Source of the DNA: Echinometra lucunter
Taxonomy: Eukaryota; Echinodermata; Echinoidea; Camarodonta; Echinometridae
Direction of reading: 5' to 3'
NCBI GenBank assembly: GCA_029962745.1
Contig: CM057165.1
Span: 21,966,126 to 22,030,125 of the forward strand
Length of the DNA stretch: 64,000 bases
The translations under genes and the position numbers were made by a program. This document shows positions 35,201-49,000 of the stretch, in pieces. The number at the start of each line of letters is the position of its first letter. Positions within the stretch are counted from its first letter, which is position 1. Below the pieces are notes generated by a model, which did no database searches, was not told the DNA's origin, and was given only the letters and a program-made list of their open reading frames with translations.

Positions 35201-38200
35201 AGCTACATGTAGACCCATGTGTATAATAGAGCTTAAATCTCAGTCTGAAGAAATGTAAATATACCTTTAAGCATAAGTACATACATCAACAAAAGACTGT
35301 GGCTTTAATTTCCCTTGGCGGAGAAAGGGAGAGCAGTTTGATTGCAAGAGGTCAAGAATTAGTTTACAAACTGACATGTGGTGGGATTTGAGAGGTGGTT
35401 TTTCTTGTGCCTACAGTTCAGGTGGAATTAAACTCCGGGAATTAAGACGATATTTCACTTTCGAGCTAGTAATTGGTTGAGTTTCTCTTGCTGGTTTTCT
35501 CCCTGTAAACATGACTTCCCCTTTTATTTCATTTGCAAAGTTTAAACATTTCATCATTGTAAAAGATTTTTTTTTTTTTTTTTTCAAAAAGACGAATAGA
35601 GTTCATGGTACCTTGAATAAGCAAGCAAAGTAGTTGGAGCTCATTAATCCATTCATGACAAATTGGCAGGGATTATTCAAAGCCTAGTTTTATCAGCTTT
35701 TATTCTTCAAATTGGCAACATCGTTGTTCTTTTGTTGCTATTTTTCTCATAAAACATTACCTATCTGACACGAATGTTTAATAATATGAGCAGAAGTATA
35801 TGCAATTACTGTAGATAATGAAATGAATATTTCATTAAAATTGTTGATTTGATTCAGCCATATGGATGCCATTATGAATGTGTATTATATAAAGGAATGA
35901 ATGAATAATTAAATGAATGGATAAATTAGTGAATGAAGAAATAAATGAAGAAATAAATGAATAAAGAAATAAATGAATGAAGAAATAAATGAATGAAGAA
36001 ATAAATGAAGAAATAAATGAATGAAGAAATAAATGAATGAAGAAATACATTGTAAATGAATGAAGAAATAAATGAATGAATAAATAAATGAATGAAGAAA
36101 TAAATGAATGAAGAATGAAACACATGGCTAAATGAAAAAAACCCACAAAAATAGATAAATGAATGAATCAACAAATAACTGAATAGATAGATCAAGTAAA
36201 TAAATAAGGAAATGAATGAATAAATAACCAAATAGTTGAACAAATGAATGAATGAATAAACAAACACATGAATCAATAGATAAAGTAATGAATTGAAAAT
36301 TGCTGAAACATGTATGTCAATAAAAGTTTCCAAATGAATTGACCAAATACTGTGGAAGTTGTGAATGTTTGAAGGATATGAGCAGAAATTATCTTTTTAA
36401 ATCTCTGCTTGGTATTTGTCTGTCAATCTATTTGAGGACAACTCTCCTGTTCCTTGTGCTCTGAAATATCAAGAATTTATCTTGTCTTCTATGTAGTTTT
36501 TCATAGCGTCTATATACTTTATAACAAAAAAGTATTAATTCCCAATTTCTGCTTAAATCTAATTTTTCCAAACCTTTTCCAATCTTTGGCTATGACTTTT
36601 TTGCCTTCTTTCAAATTAGTGTCCTGTTAAGATTTGGTTTCCTTTGTGAGTTTGGCATTGTAGATTGGAACCCAGGAAAGACTATCTACATTCATTTGTC
36701 AAGAGCTGGTTGTGTTTAGTGTCAAGCTGAGCATCTGATTCATTCATGTAGTAAGAGAAGTGAAAGTCATTACAGTCACCCACTTGACAATGTTTGACCC
36801 TTTGATTGTTAACACATGAGTACTTGTCCTCTGTTGAGATCCAGAAGGGCATTACCTTCTACATTTAGCTGTTTGGTAATTATATGCAATTCTTAAGTGC
36901 TTTACTGCCTCCTGGCTCTCACTGATTTTTGTGAGCCACCAAGGTAGGGCGAGACTGAGGGATCGTTGTTGGTCTGTCCGTCCTTGAGCTTATGAAACTT
37001 TAATAACTTTGCAACCATTTGCCCTTTCGTAACCAAACTTGGATGGTATATGCTTTGTAAGGACCTTATTGTTATTTGGGGGTCAAAGGTCATTCATGTC
37101 GGTCAAAGGTCAAATGAGGTCAAAGGAAACATTTTCCTGCAAGTTTCTACAGGGGTTGGTAATTTTCAAACCATAAGCCCATTTGTAACCCAATTTGGAT
37201 GGTAGATGGTTTACAGGGACCTCAATGTTATTTAGGGGTCAAAGTTCACATATGTGGGTCAAAGGTCAAATGAGGTCAAAGGAAACATTTTCCTGCAAGT
37301 TTCTACAGGGGTTGGTAATTTTCAAACCATAAGCCCATTTGTAACCCAATTTGGATGGTAGATGGTTTACAGGGACCTCAATGTTATTTAGGGGTCAAAG
37401 TTCACATATGTGGGTCAAAGGTCAAATGAAGTCAATTGTTACAATTTACCTTCAAGAATGATTGCATGTACGAATGTGGCAAGACACATGGCTAATTGCC
37501 TTGTTTGTTTCTTTTTTATTTGTGGATGAATGGCAAGTTGGGAGTGGAAAAACATATTTGCATGTGGAAAAAGTCTTATTTACTCACTTATAAATGTGCT
37601 TGTTAACAGATACATTTATACAAATGTCAAGCACAATACACTTTCAACCCATTGTGTACAGGAACCGGGTAGCTTCCGTACACAGTCTGGGAATGACAGA
37701 ATTCAGTAGTCAGTGGGTTAAACTCTGAGCCATGGAAGAGGATTTCACTGAGCCACACTGTATCACCCACATAGCCAGGGGGCAGTGGGGGCAGTCGCCC
37801 CCCCAAAAAGCCCCAAATAAGAAAAGAAAAAGAAACAAGCGAAGAAAAAAAAGAGAAAAATGTAAGGAATGTAGGAAGAGAAGAAGTAGAATCCTTGATG
37901 CTTCCTACACCCTACCCCCTAGAGAGCACGTGCTGTATGTCATTCGCACGCTTCATGTGCTCACCACTGCTCCCCCTAAAATGAAATCCTAGCTATGCCA
38001 CTGTCATATGTTGGAGAGATATGAACCATAGGCTGTATATCATTCAGAAGTGTTTTAAGTACAAAAAAAATGTATACATGATATCTAATTGTCATCCAGC
38101 TAATCAACCCCCCCCCAAAAAAAATGGGTTATTTTGCAAAGTTTTTGTGTCGAACAGACCAATCCTTCAGCCAATATGTGTGTATTGTTTTGTGCCAGTG

Positions 38201-41200
38201 GGATGACACGTACATGTACGTGTGGCAAACAAGCGACTGTGCCAGTTGGCCTTCTTGGCAATCTGACAGTAAAACAAAAACCCTCACAGTATAAGGTCAT
38301 AATAGGGTATGATTTGCACTTCCCTACAGGCTCTTTCCCTGTTGTTTTCATAACCATGTCCAGGGAAATTTACCAATTTAAGATGCTGTAAACTCTACCT
38401 CCTAAATACATGTAGCACCATCCTTTGATGCTATTTTGAAAATGTCTATGCATGTCATTTTCCCATCATGCACCCTTCTCCTTTTAGCAAGCTTGCCTGC
38501 AATTTGTCACAAGTTTCCCACCAATTTGTTCTCTATAAAATGCAAAAATGAAAAGCAGTTATAGTCTGTAATAATTATTAAGTAAGAAATTGCATATAGA
38601 TGGTGCTGTTCAAATTATACCAGGTTACTCTAACTTTGAGTTAAAAAACAAAAAGGCTCAAAATGAGGGTAATCACTTGCCTAATCAACTTGGGGGCATT
38701 TTTACAGAGTTTGCAACTAAAATGAGCAAAAAATCACCCATGATGGGATATCATTGAAGTTATTCTTACACAATGACCCCAAAGTTGGACAGACCCATGA
38801 ATACCCTCAGTTGGGGCAATTCTAATCTGCACCCTCCGCTTTCTACAGGTGCATGTACTGTATTAAAGTGATTACAGAATGGTAAAAAAAAAATTGATAT
38901 ATGATCGAGAATAGAATTCTAAGAAAAATTACATTAAGAATATGATGATTTTCAGTCGAAATCAAGACGTTTTGGCTAATTTTCTCATAAAAAGTCAAGA
39001 GCTGACCAAAAAATTTGAGTATGAGGTATGACGTAAAAGTGGGTACCCAGCTTCGCGTATTGCAGTTGTGCTGCGCGCTAGACTGTACAATATGTATTAT
39101 ACCTTGCGCGCATTTTGCTGGAAGTGCGCGACAATTAGGTACCCACTTTGACGTCATTTTGACATCAAAGTGGGTACCCAGTTGAAACTGGGTCACAGCT
39201 GAGGGGTCAAAAATATCCTGAAATCTTACCACATTTGGGGGTTTCCTTGGCAACACGACTTTTAAAAAAACTTTAGGCAGATGATTTTCTGCTAATAAAA
39301 TCATGCTCTTTTAAATGAACTAACATTGTTTCAGCATTGGGTACCCCCTTTAACCTCAATTCTTTTCACCTATGATTTATATGTACTTGTGTTTTTGCCC
39401 ATAGGAGCTGCACAGACGTGATCTGTTGTCTTCTCTTCATTGCAGCAGTGGGTGGAATGATAACTGTTGGAGTATTTGGTAAGAGCAGTGAAAGTGAAAG
39501 GCACTATCATTCCTCATCATTATATGTTTTTTTTTTATTGGTTTGGAACATGTATGTGTATTTTTTTATTGTTTTCCCCACAAGGTCAAGTGTTTTCATA
39601 TTATTATAAAAATGTCTCTTCAGAATATCTTGATATTTTATTCTCTTGGAATTTAATCAAGAACAATCCCAACATCTAGAAAGCGAAAGAAGTGAATGTA
39701 ACACAAAAAAAAAGAATGAAAAAGGAAAGAAGTTCTATTAAAAATTTGTTATTAGTGCTATTTAGTATTATACAAAATATTTTTACGTGGTATAAGTGCG
39801 CTTGATTTAGCGCGTACACTTAGAAAGGTCCAATAATGAATGCACGTGTGTATGACACTGGGCGCTATTTACGCTTACTATGGTTTAGATCATGGTTTAT
39901 GTGAATTGATTTAAATAAACCGTGAGTAAATTTACTTAAACTGTGGTCTAAACCATACCAACTAGCATGAATTTAGCACCCTTTGCTATATACACGGGCA
40001 TTCATTACTGGACCTTTTAAAGTGTACGTGCTAAATCAAGCGCATGTATACCACAAAATCCGCATAAACTGTGGTCTAAATCTAAAACACCTTTGCGAAT
40101 TCCAGTCAACGTGTTTTAATGTGATAAGTACTCTTTTGCTATGTGATTACAGTTGAATGCAATTGCTAAACATTGTTCCATGTGTAGCATCCATCGTTTG
40201 AAATATTATGCTGTTTCAGTGTAACATTACCAGACAGCCCCAAACCAAGTTTAAGAACTTCAACGATAAATGGGTATTCACAGTTAGTTCTTTGATGGAA
40301 TATTTCATAGTACCCTGCCTCTTCTAGCTGGCAGGCTGGATGTATGGCAATCCTATGATGAGGTTGATTCACCCTACAGATTTCTCTGGCCAGGCTGCTG
40401 GCCTGTTTCATAAAACTTGTTATCAGTAACAAGTTGCAGTAACTGTTATAAGCTACTGAAATCCTTGCATCTGATTGGCTGGGAGCAAATTTGTCATAGA
40501 AATGTGGCAGTTGTTTATACTGATAACAAGTTTTATGAAACGGGGCCCAGGTCTGTGGGATCAATTTGAACACACATCTAATCAAATCAACTCATACAAT
40601 TGTATCAACTCAAGTAAATTCAAAACAATCAAATTAATTCTAGTCAAATCAAATCAAATCAGCCCAATTAGTCAATCAATTAATCAATCAATCAAATCAA
40701 TTCTATTGATTCGATCTTTGGCAGGATGGATGTATGGCGATCCTATGAGGCTCATTCACCCTACAGATTCCTATGGTCAAGTCTGTGGAATTGATGAGAA
40801 TGTCAAGTAAGTCCAGAATAACAGGGAATCTTTGATAGTTAGTAGGATGACGGGTCGTGTGTCTGGACGCTTAACAATAATGAAGCCTTCTGTTTGTCTT
40901 TGGATTCAACAGAATCTATTCATTAAATAGCACGAATCATCATCATTATTTGTTCTCTGTAATATTGTTCGACATAAGGGTTACAAAATTTAAGAAATAT
41001 TGCTTATAAACTTCTTAAACCCATTCGTGACAGGAATTATTTAAAGCCTAATTTGATCAGCATTTATTCTTCAAATTGGCAACACCAACATTTTTCTTTT
41101 ATTGCTACATTTTTCTTATAAAACATCATGTATCTGAAATAGATATAAATTGACAGAATGTATGATGAGAAGTCATAAAGTTGCCAATTTGCAGGGAAAA

Positions 41201-44200
41201 ACGGTAATTTTAACATTTTCATCGCATTGTCAATTTAAGGATTTTAATGCTTATTTTCCTTTTAAAAAATTTCAGCATCAAACAACAATATTGATGCAAT
41301 GAAAATTGGCACAGTAAGTGTAGAATTTTTTGCTCTTTCTGCTCGTGTATTTGGTATGATTTTAGGGCTCTTTATCAAAAGCTATTAGGCCATACCACAA
41401 AATGTGGACCCTCTGTCACAAATGGGTTAAATGGCTGTTTTAAGTCAACTTTCCGGATATGCAACCTGTCCGGAGACACAACATCTGGGTATGCAGACTG
41501 TTTTGTTAGTCATCGGATAGGCATATATATGTATCACATGTATATGTAAGTTCTAAAATGGTATATGTGAAACAGGAAAAGTATTGATTTTATTATAATT
41601 GCACAAAGACATTTCAAAAAATGAAATAAGTTAGTTTGCCCTTAATTTCAAGTTTTGCTTCGTTGAAGTTGTCCCACCCCCCAACTGAAAACAAAACGCT
41701 ATCAGCATTTGTATTTACATGTACATTTATCATTTGTCAATGAAATTCCAAGATGTCATGTAAGAAATAAAAAAATACAATAAGACCAGACTGAAAGCTG
41801 TAATATTGTATAGTGAACTGAAGTGTCAGCACCTTGATATGTTTTTGTCGATCAAGGACTGATATTGCATGGAATGTAAGTGAGAATTCATGTTTACACA
41901 TTGATGTTGTTGTGTCTTCCAGGAATGCTAGCTACCTGTTCTATTTTGATCTGTTGGAATGTTTCTCCAATATCCCTCTGACAGTCATCAACTTCGGTTG
42001 TCCTACACCAAAGGTACGTGTTTGAATGCCTGTTCAAATATAAAGCGTGAATCCCTGTTTTTTTTTTAAAGGAGCTTCATAGGGGAAAAATCAATTTTAA
42101 TGAAAAGAGAGGATAGGGAGAAACAATTTTTTAAAAGTTAGATCAAATCGGTTACATAATGATACCCCTTTCATATTGCGCTTTTCACCGGCGAACTTCA
42201 CCGGTGAAGTTCGCCAGCGAAGGGGAAAGTGTCCAGTATGAAAGGTAAACAGGAGAACTTCACCGGTGAAGTTCGCCGGCGAACTTCTCCACCTCTAGAG
42301 GTGGAGAACTTCGCCGGTGAAACTTTTCACCGGCGAACTTCGCCGGTGAAACAGCCAGTATGAAAGCAAACCGGAGAACTTCTCCTCTTTAATGACGTCA
42401 GAGGTCAATTTTTTTCTCTCCCGAAGTCCCCTGCACCGAGATTCCGCGCGCAACTACTTGCAAGCTCAGCTGAATACTGTGGCCAAGTAGATACCCTCGA
42501 ACATATTTTTTTTTTGTTTTTACCAACAATATTTATTAAAAGCACTTTTTTACATGTATAAAATTTTTTAAAATATACAAATAGAGTAATTTGGGTTTTT
42601 TTTCTCGTAATACTTCCAAAATATGTTGTAATTAATTTTTTTTTTACCTTTTTGTAATAGATAAGAAGTAATGTTTACAAATTTCTTTCGTTTCGTTCTG
42701 CACGTGCCGAGCACTGATACTGACACTGTTTACTACCAGATCTTGCCGTCAATTCATCTTGACAACTTTCATAATTGTTTATTAGATCTTGCTAGTCTCC
42801 TTCTGTAGTCGATCGGTGTTCCGAAATTCGTTTTCTCTTTCTCCAACACTGGCCGGAGCACTGCAGCTAAATATTCAAATGTTGTTTTGGACATGCGGAA
42901 ATGTTGTCTCCATTCATTCGGAGTAAAGCCCTGGTCAATCTGCTCCCAAAATACTGGGCCTTGTGGTCGATAATGGCGCCAGATTATTCTTTCAGAGTTA
43001 CAACCTCTTACAATGGTCATCGTCAATAGTTCGAACATGTGAATTTCTGCATCACTCAAGTGCTTATGATAACGCCGTATCCGAGATCGTGAAGAAAGCA
43101 ACCTCCTCCTTCTTAATTTCTCTTGATATAATCGCTCTAATAACGATAACTGGGTGAATAATAATGTGTTAGTGCGTAGCAAAGTCAAGAGCAATGGCAA
43201 GCATGAAAACAAAATTCTGAGATCCATGTTGTTGTTTCGGAATAAGGCTTGAGCTAGGCGATGTCCAGAATCAGAATGCTTGTAATGTAGTTATTTTTTC
43301 GTTCGAGTACGATTGTGCGCGGTATCAGAAAATTAAAAAAGCGCGCGCCTTCATTGACCCAATCGCCCATTGACTTTCGCTGGTGAAGAAATGTCAGTGC
43401 GAAAGGGTACATTTTTTTTTCGCCGGTGAAGTGAGGAATGCGAGGCGGAGAAGTTCGCCGGTGAAGTTCGCCGGTGAAAAATGAAGAGGGCAGCGTGAAA
43501 GGGGTATGAGAAAGCTTTGGAAGTTTGAAAAATCTCAATTTACCGGTACTTTCTGTGATGATTCTCAAATTGGCAATTTTGCTGCAAAATGACAGGCTTA
43601 GCACAACTCTCCATATGTTTTGTACACAAAATTTCATATTTTCCATATTTTCCCTAAGATGCAACTTGTCTCTTTCTTAGCTCAAGATATATCATGGGAA
43701 AATTTATTTGATACAACATATGTTGAGTTCACATAGAGGCAGGCAGCATCTTCAGGGATAATTAGAGAAAATATGAAATTTTGTGTACAAAACATATTGA
43801 GAGTTGTCCTTCTAAACATGCCATTATGAAGCAACATTGCCAGTTTGAGGATCATTACAGAAAGTAAATTCAGTATACTTTTCAAACTTTCATAACTGTC
43901 TCATTTCATTACCGATTTTGATGTAATTTTTTTCAAATTGCTTCTGTCTATTCTCTCTTCTCATTAAAAGTGGATATTTCCCCAAGGTTTCATTCTCCTT
44001 TAACGAATGGTATATGAGTGCACCAAAGAAACTGCTGAAGCAAAAATTATCCTTTTTGTCCCCTGGTGGCAAAAAGGTGTGGACCACTCAAATTCTGATA
44101 AAGTTAGTGCAAAATAATGACGTCAATTGGTCACAAAACTGAGGAGGAAACGACATTGTCTCTGTAACTTTTGGCAAAACTCTCTTTCATTTGAGCCTGA

Positions 44201-46003
44201 ACTTTTATTGACATTGACATACATGGAAGTGTTATCATGAGTGGTGCATTAAGCAGAACTGTATGTGAACACTAAAGAAACCATGGGGGGTTTTCTGCTT
44301 GGGTTTTCCTTCAGATATCTGAATAAGCCTTTACTCTTGAGTTTTGTGTCTATCATAAATTGTTCTGTTCAAACTAGGATAAAAGTTGGCTTTATCATCA
44401 TGACAACATACATTAGGTGAATTACAAACCCCATTAAAAGATAACAGTGACATCAATTGATATTCAAGCTTTTTTCTCAAGCACCTTGCCATTTTTGATG
44501 AAGCACCATTGAAATGTAATTACGGTAAATTACTTTCAATATCTCGAGGAGTTCATTATAGTGTAAGTATTTCAATTTTGTTTAAGTGCTTAGCAAAATT
44601 GTATGCAGAACAAGAGATATCTTATTTATATGTTTTTTATATGTTTGTGATGAAATGTATTGAAGTCTTTTTATGTTTGTTATCTTTAATAAATCAAGGA
44701 TATCAGATGATAATGTAACTGATACTGTACATCAATTATTTATGAAAATGTTTTGTGTTGACTAATTAAAGTTTACTGTCCTGCTCATATTGTTCTCTGC
44801 ATTTTTGCTTCTTATTGATAAATAAACCTACCTTTTTAAATCAATCCATGAATGTCCACTTTGAATATATATTGACATGAAGAAAATTGGCTGGTCAGAT
44901 CTTAATGATAATGTTACTAAGTATTCCCATTTCTCTTCTCCTGCCCTGTGATTAGTATACAGGAGCGTATTCACACATACATGGTAGAGAGTTATAACAG
45001 AAAATCTCATTACTTTCATGGATGAGGTAATGTATGACCACTTGGCTTTGCGATTTTTTAAAATGTTATAACTGCTTTAACCCATTCGTGACAGGAATTA
45101 TTTAAAGCCTAATTTGATCAGCTTCTATTCTTCAAATTGGCAACACCAACATTTTTCTTTTATTGCTACATTTTTCTTATAAAACCTCATGTATCTGAAA
45201 TGAATATAAATTGACAGAAATTATGATGAGAAGTCAAAAAGTTGCCAATTTGCAGGGGAAAACGGTGATTTTAAACTGTCTATCACATTGCCAATTTAAG
45301 GATTTTAATGCTTATTTTCCTTTGAAAAATTTTCAGCATCAAACAACGAATATTGACGCAACCAAAATGGGCACAGTTTGTGTAGAATTTTGTGCTCTTT
45401 CTGCTCATGTATTTGGTATGATTTTTAGGACTTTGCATCAAAAGATATTAGGCCAAACCACAAAATGTGCACCTCTGTCACGAATGGGTTAAAAAAAAAT
45501 TGTCTCCTACTTTTCATCTATATTTTCTGTTTCCATTACAGATTTGCCTGTCTGAATGTCCGAGTGGAACATTTGCTCCTTACACCTTGTTACTTCAGGA
45601 TGCACAAAGATTTATAGATGACCTGGTAAACCTTACTCAGTGGGATGAGTTTATATGTCTGCCTGGTTTCGACCCAGAAGCAGAGTATAATGATGCCAGT
45701 GGGCCTTACTATCAGGTCAGTGTGGACAACTTTTATATTTCCATTATAAGTGATTATGTAGTTTATTTTATGTTTATTATGTTTTTGGGCCATGCTTTAT
45801 AAGCATTTTGCTTTTTTGTGGTCCAACCATATTTTACTGTACATAGATCTTGTTTTTTAAAATAATAATAATAATAATATTGATGCCTTTATAGCGCCGG
45901 CATAAGTTCAATTCAATATCCATATTTTCAATATGTATATTTCTTTTGTAATATGTTTGCTTTTTGATGAAATAAATTGAATTGAACTTATGATAAATGT
46001 AAA

Positions 46004-46042
<39 letters not shown>

Positions 46043-49000
46043 CTCTTACTGTGATCTAGTATTTGGAATATTTGGTGAAATGATCCATCAACATTCATGC
46101 ATCTAATTCAGTCGTTTTACAAAAGAGAAAATGATACTTCGTTACATTTTTAGCATGTTCTTTATATCTTTTGTTTGATATTTCAGAACTTGGCAAAAAT
46201 CTTTGAACAAAGAAAGTGTGCTACATACTACTTGCCAAGTGTCAATTGTAAGTGGATTTGTGTTTTTGAAGATCTTTTGTATTCACAAAGTATGTCATTG
46301 TTGCATTATTTGTTGAAATTAACTCCTCCTGCACTGTGGGTGGCAATTTCCTTCCCCAAGGATTTGAGTGTTGATTGTTTGACGGCTGTTGAGGCTAAAA
46401 CGTTACTTTAAAATGAAATTGAGTTCTGGGGCCCATTGCATAAAACTTGTGTTTGTTCGCAACTTCTAAAAATCGTACACAAGTCCTTAATGTGCAGTTC
46501 TGAATGGCTGAAAATAAAATTGTGTTTGATTTTCGCGAGTTGCGTTCAAACGCAAGTTTTATGCAACGGGCCCCAGATCATGCAATCACAATGTAAAACG
46601 AACTGTGAAAGGTATATTTACTTAAACCTTTTTGTGCCATTCAATTACAACCTTCGGTTGCAGTATTTCTAAAGAGGTAGATTTACCAAGGTCTTCAGGT
46701 TTACATGTACTTTACAGTTTCCAGTCTACAGGTGATTAAGAGATTATTACATATACGTAGCTGAATTATCATGCAGCGCCTTTGTAATACGTGTACACAG
46801 TGGAATTCCTTTTTTTATATTGTTTCCTGATTGTCACTCTTGGCAAATAAACAGTTAAAACGGTGACAACCCACTTCACCGAAGGCCCGCAAGGCCGAAA
46901 ATAGCAAATTGTAATCTATAATATCACATCGCTCTGACCAATTCCTGTGCCAGAAGGAAGCCTAAGGGCAGCGGAAAGTTTTACAATGAAGGTGTGGGAC
47001 ATGCGGAAATGAGGACTAAACATGCTTAGGGAGACATAATTATTTCATATATCGATAGCGCATTATTTGTGATGAAGGAAAATACTATACGAAAAAAGTT
47101 GGCCTCGCGGGCCTTCGGTCAAGTGGGCGGACCCCGTTAAAACAGTTGTTATACTGAAGTCAAATCATGCTCAGTTAAGTCAAACTACAAGTATGAATGC
47201 TAACTGAGTATAAAATATATTTCAGATAACAACTTTCATGAAAAGGGTACCTACACAATGTAATCCTGATCTAAGGAGGCTAAATACATGAAGAAGTTAT
47301 AGTTCTGGGAACAGTTAAAAACTCATTTTTGAGCTTTCTTGTGTTCCTTGAAAAGAATTTGCTTTACAAATTCTTTCAAATTCAAAATAAGCCAACAAAA
47401 AGCTGAAATGTTCTGACCAAACATTCATGCCACATTTTTGTGTGGTCATGTACTCATTTCTGTGTGCAAAGCATGTGCCTTTTGGGGAGTGTAAGGTGCC
47501 TTTTAGGGAAAGTAAGTAATTTGGTTACAGTTTATTATTCTGAAGGTTCGTTATTTGGAAGGTTTGTTTATTTCGAAGGTTCGTTATTCCGAAGGTTCGT
47601 TAGTCCGAAAATGAAATAGGGTTCGATATTCCGAAGGTTCGTTAATCCGAAAATGAAAAAGGGTTCGTTAATCCGAAAATGAAGTAAGGTTCATTATTCC
47701 GAAGGTTCGCTAGTCTGAAAATGAAAAAGGGTTCGTTATTCCAAAGCTTTGTTATTCCGAAGGTTCGTTAGTCCGAAAATGAAAAAGGGTTCGTTATTCC
47801 GAAGGTTCGTTAATCAAAAAATTAAGTAAGGTTAGGTAGTCTGTTAGTTATTTTCGGACTAACGAACCTTATTTAATTTTCGGACTGTTGAACCTTCGGA
47901 ATAACGAACCCTATTTCATTTTTGTATTAACGAACCTTCGGAATAACAAACCTTCAGAATAACGAAACGTTCGGAATAACGAACATCTCCCAGTAACTTT
48001 TCATCAATTGGATGATTTCAAAATCTCACACTACAAAAACACATTTTACATAGACCCTAGTTCAAGTTTTCTTGGGCTTAGTATTCAACATGTTAACCCA
48101 TTCGTGACAGGAATTATTTAAAGCCTAATTTGATCAGCTTTTATTCTTCAAATTGGCAACACCAACATTTTTCTTTTATTGCTACATTTTTCCTTATAAA
48201 ACATCATGTATCTGAAATAAATATAAATTGACTGAATGTATGATGAGAAGTCATAAAGTTGCCAATTTGCAGGGGAAAATGGTAAATTGAACATTTTCAT
48301 CGCATTGCCAATTTAAGGATTTTAATGCTTATTTTCTTTTTTTTTAATTTCAGTATCAAACAACAAATATTGATGCCACGAAAATGGGCACAGTAAGTGT
48401 AGAATTTTTTGCTCTTTCTGCTTATGTATTTGGTATGATTTTTAGGGCTCTGCATCAAAAGTTATTAGACCAAACCACATAATGTGGACCCTCTGTCACG
48501 AATGGGTTAAAGTTAAAATTTTACAACTGCAACTTTTAAGAATTGTTCAAAGTTTGCTGCATTGGCGCAGAAGTTCTTGAGCACCTGTTACGACGTTTGT
48601 GTGAGCACCCCCCCCCCTCTTTTGTCTTCTCTTCAATCAGATGCCGATCGCTGCGTTCCCTCATTCCTTGTGGCAGAGAATGCTTCTTTCTCAGATATCT
48701 TCGTCACTGGTTTGACAAACTTGCAGACCCTCAGCGGGCTACTCATTGAAGATGGAAATGGCACAGATATATTTACCCAGTAAGTCTATTTCAGTATATA
48801 ACCCTTAAGGCTTGTTCAAATATGATGTGACAATGAAATCCCCGCAACAAATCCCCACAACCTTTTTAGTGTTCAGATATAGCACAAGAAAATCACCCCA
48901 CTTATGTTAATGAGCGCGCATCAACATGTCAACTCTCAAATAAAAGAGTTTTGTCAAAAGTTGCGCAGACATACACATGACAGCATATTTTGCGCTAACT

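Larger units (their letters stand above)
34233..39404. other. intron 2: segments with nothing recognised
   Basis: Outside the repeats listed (SINE, family B fragment, minisatellite, half-site tandem, mini-MITE, hAT-like, family A), 34521-35639, 36301-36999 and 38004-38862 look like ordinary AT-rich intron. A G-run interrupted by a single A is at 34640-34664. Confidence 0.6.
42066..44003. mobile_element. TTAA foldback MITE interrupted by Harbinger element
   Basis: The left arm (TTAAAGGAGCTTCATAGGGG, ACTTTCTGTGATGATTCTCA) and right arm (AGGTTTCATTCTCCTTTAA, TGAGGATCATTACAGAAAGT) pair over more than 200 bases once 42163-43506 is removed. The uninterrupted element would be about 590 bp. Lies in the intron between exons 5 and 6. 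Confidence 0.8.

Noticed and set aside
35835..36333. 103- and 135-codon frames of repeated HSFISSFIY type
   Set aside because: Artefacts of the AATGAAGAAATAA minisatellite.
38843..39304. 153-codon minus-strand frame, similar to frames near 549-1015 and 31245
   Set aside because: All lie inside family A MITEs; similarity between them reflects the repeat, with no transposase motif.
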